Source: JAVKFF01 sp040226215
GTDB lineage: Bacteria; Pseudomonadota; Alphaproteobacteria; DSM-16000; Inquilinaceae
Assembly (NCBI GenBank): GCA_040226215.1
Contig: JAVKFF010000067.1
Span: 1 to 20,704, forward strand
DNA length: 20,704 nucleotides
Direction of reading: 5' to 3'
Part shown: in pieces, positions 15,587-20,704 of the stretch
Layout of the letters: every line of letters starts with the position of its first letter
Numbering within the stretch: the stretch's first letter is position 1
Notes under the pieces: generated by a model
Database searches by the model: none
Told to the model about the DNA's origin: nothing
What the model saw: the letters and a program-made list of their open reading frames with translations, nothing else
Position numbers and translations under genes: made by a program

Positions 15587-15650
15587 TCCATCCAGACGGC
15601 CTGAGCCGTCTTCCCCCCGGATGGATGAAGGTTGGAGGCCGCCAGCCTCC
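15587..15650 (-). terminator. hairpin group after the first secreted-protein gene
   Basis: On the minus strand the stop at 15660 is followed by a stem (15634-15639 with 15645-15650). A nested structure comes next: TCCATCC/GGATGGA outer (15587-15593, 15619-15625) and GACGGC/GCCGTC inner. The same arrangement follows the paralogue at 16415-16485. It also lies at the 3' end of the convergent Smr gene. Confidence 0.5.
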
Positions 15651-15659
15651 AGAGCGGTA

Positions 15660-16154
15660 TCACATGAACAGCGGCGGAATGCTGATCGGCCCGCTGAACG
15701 GCGCGATCTGGCCGCGGGCGAGATCGACATCGGTCTCGCAGCGGTCGGAGGCGAACTCCAGCGTCTCGATGAGCTGGCCCTGGCCGAGCGCCACGGTCAT
15801 CACGGCGCCGTTCGGCACCCAGAACTGCTGGCGAACGGACGAATTGGCCACGGCGTAGACCGAGGCGGTGGCGTTGCTCGAGTTGGTCATCTCGAAGACG
15901 TGGCCGTACTGCTGTGAGTAGCCGAGATGCTGAATGGCCAGCACGCCGCAGATGTCCCGCTCAAAGCCCTCATGGACCTCGGTGCGCGGCCGGTCGGGAA
16001 TGTCCGGGAAGTCCGGAACATAGGTCACCGGCCCCGGCTGGGCGACGGCGTCCGTCGCGATGGCGCCCAGCGAGCCGATGGTGACGGCGGCGCCGATGGC
16101 GAAGGTGCTGACGGCCGCGATGGCGGTGGCGGCAAAACGGTTGCGCTTGGTCAT
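15660..16154 (-). CDS. secreted protein of unknown function, copy 1
   Basis: No known family is recognised in these 164 residues. The N-terminus is a Sec signal peptide (MTKRNRFAAT, then a hydrophobic stretch, likely cleavage near DAVAQ), so the protein is periplasmic or secreted. The mature part has a Pro-rich start and then about 100 residues of probable beta structure, including GHVFEMTNSSNATASVYAV, VRQQFWVPNGAVMTVALGQG and the ending ISIPPLFM. Two cysteines (FERDICG and SDRCETD) could form a disulfide. The start at 16154 is set by the signal peptide and by GAGGGGG upstream, shared with the paralogue. The neighbouring gene at 16491-16967 is a close paralogue, from tandem duplication. A CRP/FNR-like site lies about 101 bp upstream. 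Confidence 0.72.
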   Translation of the reverse strand: MTKRNRFAATAIAAVSTFAIGAAVTIGSLGAIATDAVAQPGPVTYVPDFPDIPDRPRTEVHEGFERDICGVLAIQHLGYSQQYGHVFEMTNSSNATASVYAVANSSVRQQFWVPNGAVMTVALGQGQLIETLEFASDRCETDVDLARGQIAPFSGPISIPPLFM

Positions 16155-16247
16155 TGTCTCATTCCCCCTCGTTAAGACCGGTGACCGGCCTATCGCCTGC
16201 CGATCCCGTATCGTGCCCGGACAATGACGCATCGCGACGCCACACGC

Positions 16248-16263
16248 GGTGATTGCAGTCACA
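16248..16263 (-). promoter_or_regulatory. CRP/FNR-like operator upstream of secreted-protein copy 1
   Basis: The minus strand reads TGTGA-CTGCAA-TCACC, which matches the TGTGA-N6-TCACA pattern of CRP-family sites in nine of ten fixed positions. Its centre is about 101 bp before the start codon. The paralogue has an equivalent site at nearly the same distance. No clear -10/-35 pair is seen between site and gene. Confidence 0.5.
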
Positions 16264-16351
16264 TCGGCAAGTGCTTTTTGTCGGCTCGGGATGATGGCGG
16301 CAAACAGCTGTTTCCAAACAGGTTTGATGCGTGTCGCCGCATCGCCGACGA

Positions 16352-16385
16352 TCCGAAAAAGCGAAGGGGTCCGAAAAAGCGAAGG
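16352..16385. repeat. 16-bp direct repeat between the two secreted-protein genes
   Basis: TCCGAAAAAGCGAAGG occurs at 16352-16367 and again at 16370-16385, two bases apart. It lies in the 336-nt gap that carries the upstream region of copy 1 and the downstream hairpins of copy 2. No gene is seen in this gap. Confidence 0.85.
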
Positions 16386-16414
16386 CCGGAGACGGAAGCC
16401 CGTCTCCGGCCCGA

Positions 16415-16485
16415 TCCATCCTGGCGGCCCGAGGGCCGCCATCCCCCCGGATGGACGATCTGGTGCCGCCTGTCCGCCAGGCGGC
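16415..16485 (-). terminator. hairpin group after the second secreted-protein gene
   Basis: After the minus-strand stop at 16491 comes a stem GCCGCCTG/CAGGCGGC (16465-16472, 16478-16485). A nested structure follows, with TCCATCC/GGATGGA outside and a perfect 8-bp GGCGGCCC/GGGCCGCC inside (16423-16440). The layout repeats that at 15587-15650, so the duplication included the 3' region. Confidence 0.55.
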
Positions 16486-16490
16486 GGCGT

Positions 16491-16967
16491 TCACATGAAC
16501 AGGGGCGGAATGCTGATCGCGCCGTCGAAGGGCGCGGCATTGCCCTGGGCGAACTCCACCTGCGTCTCGCAGCGGTCGGATGCGAAGTCGAGCGTCTCGA
16601 TCAACTGCCCCTGGCCCAGCGCCACCGTCAGCACGGCGCCGTTCGGGACCCAGAACTGCTGGCGGACACTGGAATTCACGACGGCGAAGACGGACGCGGT
16701 CGAATTGCTGTCATTGGTCATCTCGAAGACATGGCCGAAGCGGTCCGAATAGCCGAGATGCTCGATCGCCAGCGCGCCGCAATGGTCGCGCTCGTAGCTT
16801 TCGCTGACCGGTGCGGGATCGGTCCGGCGATCCGGCGGTCCGCCGGCAACCTGCGCCTGGGCCTCGCCAGCGATGGTGGTCAGGGTCGCCACGGCGATCG
16901 CGGCGCCGAGTGCGAAGGTGGTCAGGGCCGCGACGGTGCGTGCGGCAATGCGGTTGCGCTTGGTCAT
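16491..16967 (-). CDS. secreted protein of unknown function, copy 2
   Basis: This 158-residue paralogue of the gene at 15660-16154 shares its last ~105 residues almost throughout (GHVFEMTNDSNSTASVFAV, SSVRQQFWVPNGAV, VALGQGQLIETLDFASDRC and the same ISIPPLFM ending). The signal peptide is also alike (MTKRNRIAAR, cleavage near EAQAQ). The region just after cleavage differs most, being shorter and Gly/Arg/Asp-rich here. The two Cys (ERDHCG, SDRCETQ) are kept. The start at 16967 has GAGGGGG upstream as in the other copy. It is the copy nearer guaB but is cut off from it by a terminator, so it has its own promoter. The function is unknown; the conserved ending suggests a structural role for the C-terminus. 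Confidence 0.75.
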   Translation of the reverse strand: MTKRNRIAARTVAALTTFALGAAIAVATLTTIAGEAQAQVAGGPPDRRTDPAPVSESYERDHCGALAIEHLGYSDRFGHVFEMTNDSNSTASVFAVVNSSVRQQFWVPNGAVLTVALGQGQLIETLDFASDRCETQVEFAQGNAAPFDGAISIPPLFM

Positions 16968-17065
16968 TGTCGTGTCATCCCCCTCTTGGCACGGACCGTC
17001 CGGAGCCGTCTCCGGTGCCGATCCGCTCGTCGAGGGGCAAGGTGACCCGATCGGGCGCGGCGCGC

Positions 17066-17081
17066 GGTGAGTAAGGTCACA
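17066..17081 (-). promoter_or_regulatory. CRP/FNR-like operator upstream of secreted-protein copy 2
   Basis: The minus strand reads TGTGA-CCTTAC-TCACC, centred about 106 bp before the start codon. The half-sites are identical to those of the other copy while the six central bases differ, which is expected if the half-sites are what a dimeric regulator reads. Both sites are followed by CGCG. Confidence 0.5.
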
Positions 17082-17086
17082 GGGGG

Positions 17087-17117
17087 GAGAAAAAATATCC
17101 CGGCGCCGGGCCGGGAT
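17087..17117 (-). terminator. Rho-independent terminator of guaB
   Basis: On the minus strand ATCCCGGC (17117-17110) and GCCGGGAT (17104-17097) form a perfect 8-bp stem with a 5-nt loop, followed after two bases by six T (17095-17090). It lies about 40 nt after the guaB stop. Confidence 0.88.
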
Positions 17118-17158
17118 TGGAAAGTTCCTTAGAATTCAGTGGGTTGATCGCCAGTCCG

Positions 17159-18631
17159 CTACATGTCGCGGCGGTAGTTGGGGGCTTCCTGGGTCACCGT
17201 GATGTCGTGCACATGGCTCTCCTGGAGCCCGGCATTGGTGATGCGCACGAAGCGCGCGCGCTCGCGAAAGGCGGCGAGGTCGGCGCTGCCGGTATAGCCC
17301 ATGGCCGCCTTGAGGCCGCCGACGAGCTGGTGAATCACCTGGGCGACCGGTCCCTTGTAGGGCACCCGGCCCTCCACGCCCTCGGGCACCAGTTTCAGCT
17401 GATCCGTCACCTCCTGCTGGAAGTAGCGGTCCGCCGAGCCGCGCGCCATGGCGCCGACGGAGCCCATGCCGCGATAGGATTTGTAGCTGCGGCCCTGGTA
17501 GAGCACCACCTCGCCCGGGGCCTCGTCGGTGCCGGCGAACAGCGAGCCCAGCATGGCGCAGTCCGCCCCCGCCGCCAGCGCCTTGGCGAGGTCGCCGGAA
17601 TACTTGATGCCGCCATCGGCGATCACCGGCAGGCCATGCCGACGGGCCGTCTCGGCCACGTCCATGATGGCGGTGAGTTGGGGCACGCCGACGCCGGCGA
17701 CCATGCGCGTGGTGCAGATCGAACCCGGGCCGATGCCGACCTTGATGGCGTCCGCACCGGCGTCGATCAGCCGCCGGGCGCCGGCGGCCGTCGCCACGTT
17801 GCCGGCGACGATCTGGGTGTAGTTGTTGAGCCGGCGCGCCGCCTCGACCGCCTGCACCACGCCGTCGCTCTGGCCGTGCGCGGTGTCGATGATCAGCACG
17901 TCGACGCCGGCCTCGAACAGGGCTTCCGCCCGCGCCCGGCCTTTGTCGCCTGTCCCCGTCGCCGCGGCCACGCGCAAGCGGCCCTTCTCGTCCTTGCAGG
18001 CGAGCGGGTGGAGCTGCGCCTTCTCGATGTCCTTGACGGTGATCAGGCCGATGCAGCGATAGTCGTCGTCGACCACCAGCAGCTTCTCGATACGGTGCTG
18101 GTGCAGGAGCCGCTTGGCCTCCTCCCGGCCGACGCCCTCGCGCACCGTCACCAGCCGGTCCTTGGTCATCAGCTCGGCCACCGGCTGGGCCGGGTTGGAG
18201 GCGAAGCGCACGTCGCGATTGGTCAGGATACCGACCAGCGTGCCGGTTTCGGTGGTGACCGGGATGCCGGAGATGCCGTGCCGGCTCATCAGCGCCAGCG
18301 CGTCCGACAGCGTCGCCTCGGGCCGGATGGTGATCGGGTTGACCACGATGCCCGATTCGAAGCGCTTGACCCGCCGCACTTCGTCGGCCTGGCGCTCGAT
18401 GTCGAGATTGCGATGGATCACGCCGATGCCGCCGGCCTGCGCCATGGCGATCGCCAGCCGGCTCTCGGTCACCGTGTCCATCGCCGCGGAGAGCAGCGGA
18501 ATCCCGAGGCTGATCGACCGCGTCAGCCGGGTCGTCGTATCGGCATCCGCGGGCAGGACGGCGGAATCCTGCGGCTCGAGAAGGACATCGTCGAAGGTGA
18601 GCGCGTCACGAATTTCCATTGCGGCTGGCAT
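17159..18631 (-). CDS. guaB: IMP dehydrogenase
   Basis: This enzyme oxidises IMP to XMP with NAD+, the committed step to GMP, and feeds GuaA in the same region. The 490-residue length is standard. The N-terminal barrel part begins ALTFDDVLLEPQ. Two CBS domains are inserted (ITIRPEATLSDALALM with ILTNRDVRF, and LVTVREGVGREEA with LITVKDIEK). The substrate loop GIGPGSICTTR carries the catalytic Cys306, and the flap has GMGSVGAMARGSADRYFQ. The start could be 18631 or 18619. A clear terminator follows the gene. A candidate -10 element (TATAGT) lies about 50 nt upstream. It is downstream of rlmE on the same strand. Confidence 0.97.
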   Translation of the reverse strand: MPAAMEIRDALTFDDVLLEPQDSAVLPADADTTTRLTRSISLGIPLLSAAMDTVTESRLAIAMAQAGGIGVIHRNLDIERQADEVRRVKRFESGIVVNPITIRPEATLSDALALMSRHGISGIPVTTETGTLVGILTNRDVRFASNPAQPVAELMTKDRLVTVREGVGREEAKRLLHQHRIEKLLVVDDDYRCIGLITVKDIEKAQLHPLACKDEKGRLRVAAATGTGDKGRARAEALFEAGVDVLIIDTAHGQSDGVVQAVEAARRLNNYTQIVAGNVATAAGARRLIDAGADAIKVGIGPGSICTTRMVAGVGVPQLTAIMDVAETARRHGLPVIADGGIKYSGDLAKALAAGADCAMLGSLFAGTDEAPGEVVLYQGRSYKSYRGMGSVGAMARGSADRYFQQEVTDQLKLVPEGVEGRVPYKGPVAQVIHQLVGGLKAAMGYTGSADLAAFRERARFVRITNAGLQESHVHDITVTQEAPNYRRDM

Positions 18632-18678
18632 CCCTGGAGCAGCGGTCGTCGCGAGTTCCTCGCGCGGAAATTCGCCGC

Positions 18679-18684
18679 ACTATA
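18679..18684 (-). promoter_or_regulatory. candidate -10 element of guaB
   Basis: The minus strand reads TATAGT, 5/6 to the -10 consensus. The implied start near 18672 leaves a leader of about 40 nt. The -35 region is poor. Confidence 0.35.
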
Positions 18685-18798
18685 CCCAGCGGCGATGACA
18701 AGAGAAGCGACGCCACGGCATGGCGGCATGACGCGGACCGGGAGGCGGTCGGCCCTTCGCCTCACAAAGTGGCTCAGAACTGGATCATAACCATTTGT

Positions 18799-18894
18799 GA
18801 TTTCAGTTAATAACTTCGGTCATTGCGAAGCCCCCATGGCGACCGCCTGGCCCATCGGGCAACGTCATGGCAGGCTTGATGCGGCCGTCGGCCG
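18799..18894. repeat. possible degenerate palindromic intergenic repeat
   Basis: The gap between rlmE and guaB contains CTTCG-N7-CGAAG (near 18814-18830). Sequences such as GTCATGGCAGGCTTGATGC and CGGCCGTCGGCCGG also occur, reminiscent of the palindromic extragenic repeats seen in many alphaproteobacteria. On the minus strand the CTTCG hairpin is followed by TTATT and may help end rlmE transcripts. The assignment is by resemblance only. Confidence 0.3.
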
Positions 18895-18900
18895 GCCCGG

Positions 18901-19581
18901 TCAGCCGCGGAACCCCGTGGCCACGATGTAGAGCTCCGACGAATCGGCGCGGCTGGCCTTCGGCTTGGCGTGCGCCACCTTGGCGAAATCGCGCTTGAGC
19001 TCGCCAAGCAGGTCCTGCTCCGCGCCGCCCTGGAACAGCTTGACGACGAAGACGCCGCCGGGCGCCAGCACGTCGCGGGCGAACGCCCAGGCCGCCTCGG
19101 CCAGGCCGGTGATGCGCAGATGGTCGGTCTGGGCATGGCCGGTGGTCGGCGCCGCCATGTCGGACAGCACCACATCGGCCTTGCCGCCGAGCGCTTCGTT
19201 GAGACGCGCTGGCGCGTCGGCGTCGTAGAAGTCGAGCTGCAGCAGGACGGCGCCGGGGACCGGGTCCATTTCCAGATAGTCGAGACCGACCACGGTGCCC
19301 TGGCCGCTGAGGCGCTCCACCGCGACCTGGCACCAGCCGCCGGGTGCCGCGCCGAGATCGACGACGCGCTGGCCCGGTCTCAGCAGGCCGTACTTGTCGT
19401 CGAGCTGCAGCAGCTTGAAGGCGGCGCGCGAGCGGTAGCCGCGCTTCCTCGCCTCGGCCACATAGGGATCGTTGAGCTGGCGTTCGAGCCAGCGTGTCGA
19501 CGAGGTGCGCCGCCGCTTGGCGGTCTTCACCCGGGTCGTCATGCCGCGACCGGTCGGGCGCGATGGGCCCTTGCCCGCCAT
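18901..19581 (-). CDS. rlmE: 23S rRNA (uridine-2'-O-)methyltransferase
   Basis: This 226-residue enzyme methylates the 2'-O of U2552 in 23S rRNA (FtsJ/RrmJ family), a late step of large-subunit maturation. The SAM-binding motif VVDLGAAPGGWCQVA is clear. The K-D-K-E catalytic set is present: Lys in SRAAFKLLQL, Asp in VVLSDMAAP, Lys in GGVFVVKLFQG and Glu in SSELYIVATGF. The start at 19581 has AGGA upstream; a much longer open frame continuing beyond it overlaps ppx and is spurious. The basic N-terminus (VKTAKRRRTSSTRW) suits RNA binding. It lies 110 nt after the Ppx/GppA gene and 269 nt before guaB, all on one strand. Confidence 0.95.
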   Translation of the reverse strand: MAGKGPSRPTGRGMTTRVKTAKRRRTSSTRWLERQLNDPYVAEARKRGYRSRAAFKLLQLDDKYGLLRPGQRVVDLGAAPGGWCQVAVERLSGQGTVVGLDYLEMDPVPGAVLLQLDFYDADAPARLNEALGGKADVVLSDMAAPTTGHAQTDHLRITGLAEAAWAFARDVLAPGGVFVVKLFQGGAEQDLLGELKRDFAKVAHAKPKASRADSSELYIVATGFRG

Positions 19582-19691
19582 TCGTTTCCTGTCCTTCCCC
19601 TTTATGGATCGGCCGCCCCGTGCCCAGCCGCTCTGCCCGGCCGCTGTGCCCAGCCGCTCTGGCGATCGGGCCGGCAGCGCGCGGTGACGGC

Positions 19692-20693
19692 CTATCCCCT
19701 GCGGCGGCGTTCGAGCAGGGCGAAGAGGATGCCCTCGCGCACGCCGCGGTCGGCCACCCGGATCGTCGGCACCGGCCAGAGCCGGCAGATCGCCTCCAGC
19801 ACGGCACAGCCGCCGACCACCAGATCGGCACGATCGCGCCCGATGCAAGGCTGCACCGCGCGGCCGGCCTGGTCCAGCCCCTGCAGCCGCCGGCCGAGCG
19901 CCAGCGCCAGGGCGGTGTCCAGCCGGCTGCCGTCGATCGCCGAGCGGTCGTAGCGCCGCAGGCCCGAGGCGACGCCGGCCAGCGTGGTCACGGTGCCCGA
20001 CGAGCCCAGCATCTGCACCTGGCCCGCCGCGACGGCCTCGGCGATGCGGTGGCGGGCGTCGAAATCGTGCAGGTCCGCCATCACGCTCTCGACGATCCGC
20101 TCGTAGACGGCGTCCGGCATGCGGTCGGTGCCGTGCCGCTCGGCCAGCGTGACCACGCCGAGCGGCAGGCTGATGGAGGCCTCGAGGTGGTGGTTGCCCG
20201 TCGGCGAGACCCTGACCCACAGCACCTCGGTGGAGCCGCCGCCGATGTCGAAGACCAGGGCCCAGGGGATCTCAGGCTCGATCAGCGGCGCGCAGCCGCC
20301 CAGCGACAGGCGCGCCTCCTCCTCCGCCGTGATCAGCTCGAGATAGAGGCCGGTCTGGCGCAGGACCCGGCGCCGGAACTCGTCGAAATTGCGCGCCCGA
20401 CGGCAGGCTTCCGTCGCCACGGCGCGGCACGCCACCACGCGATGGCGCTGGATCTTGCCGGCGCAGACCTGCAGGGCGGCTACCGTGCGGTCCATCGCCG
20501 TGCGGCCGAGCCAGGCGCTGGCGTCGACCTGCTGGCCGAGGCGGACGACACGGCTGAAGGCGTCGATCACCTGGAAGCCTTCCGGCCGCGGCTTGGCGAC
20601 CAGCAGGCGACAGTTGTTGGTGCCGACATCGATGGCGGCGATCGGCCGCTCGGGCAAGGGGATCTCGGGCAGGGGGAGCCTGGGCAGACGCAC
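19692..20693 (-). CDS. Ppx/GppA phosphatase family protein
   Basis: This protein has the ASKHA fold of exopolyphosphatases and pppGpp phosphohydrolases. Visible motifs are AAIDVGTNNCRLLVAK (phosphate 1), LITAEEEARLSLGG with the candidate catalytic Glu, VFDIGGGSTEVLWV (phosphate 2) and QMLGSSGTVTTLAGV. The 333 residues cover the short two-domain form frequent in alphaproteobacteria, without the C-terminal HD-like domain of E. coli Ppx (513 residues). The start shown is a GTG at 20693, and the frame stays open to the window edge, so the gene may begin further upstream. It precedes rlmE on the same strand. Polyphosphate and pppGpp hydrolysis cannot be told apart from sequence. Confidence 0.9.
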   Translation of the reverse strand: MRLPRLPLPEIPLPERPIAAIDVGTNNCRLLVAKPRPEGFQVIDAFSRVVRLGQQVDASAWLGRTAMDRTVAALQVCAGKIQRHRVVACRAVATEACRRARNFDEFRRRVLRQTGLYLELITAEEEARLSLGGCAPLIEPEIPWALVFDIGGGSTEVLWVRVSPTGNHHLEASISLPLGVVTLAERHGTDRMPDAVYERIVESVMADLHDFDARHRIAEAVAAGQVQMLGSSGTVTTLAGVASGLRRYDRSAIDGSRLDTALALALGRRLQGLDQAGRAVQPCIGRDRADLVVGGCAVLEAICRLWPVPTIRVADRGVREGILFALLERRRRG

Positions 20694-20704
20694 CGTACTG
20701 CTGG

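Noticed and set aside
17117..18790. Long plus-strand open frame (557 codons)
   Set aside because: It is antisense to guaB, whose motifs and length are complete.
18901..20220. rlmE frame extended to 439 residues
   Set aside because: The extension overlaps the Ppx/GppA gene in another frame and is low-complexity; rlmE begins at 19581 with a ribosome-binding site and family-typical length.

Overview
The window is GC-rich DNA from an alphaproteobacterium, most likely of the broad Rhodospirillales type. The evidence is gene content and order: a Bpt-type leucyltransferase, a TRAP uptake system, and a ppx - rlmE - guaB - rsmB - guaA string on one strand. Genus cannot be read from the sequence alone.

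Left part (1-9761). A 5'-truncated circularly permuted ATP-grasp gene overlaps an alpha-E gene by 4 nt, followed by bpt. A TRAP transporter comes next, with its Tat-exported binding protein (dctP) on the plus strand. The membrane subunits (dctQ, dctM) and a glutathione S-transferase-like gene lie convergently on the minus strand. Then come a membrane-anchored coiled-coil protein with a Ser-Gly-Asp-Asp repeat tail, a small zinc-ribbon protein, and about 550 nt without a gene holding a G-rich tract and two copies of a 149-bp element. A 57-residue membrane peptide gene closes this part.

Centre (about 9830-12105). This is the most notable part. A radical SAM/SPASM enzyme gene is followed by an 80-residue Cys-containing peptide gene. 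A second 80-residue paralogous peptide is encoded convergently on the other strand. Both peptides share a leader-like N-terminal part and a core ending in NNCxCNxPCDALT. This looks like a compact RiPP (ribosomally made, post-translationally modified peptide) cassette with two precursors. It is bordered on both sides by about 100 bp of DNA at 26-27% GC, very unlike the rest of the window, and it abuts the 3' end of guaA. I cannot assign it to a named RiPP class.

Right part (12106-20704). Purine-nucleotide and RNA-modification housekeeping genes lie on the minus strand: guaA, rsmB, guaB, rlmE and a Ppx/GppA phosphatase, with a short Smr-domain gene divergent from rsmB. Between guaB and rsmB sits a tandem duplication of a small secreted protein of unknown function. 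Each copy has a TGTGA-N6-TCAC site, resembling CRP/FNR-family operators, about 100 bp upstream of its start, and a matching set of hairpins downstream.
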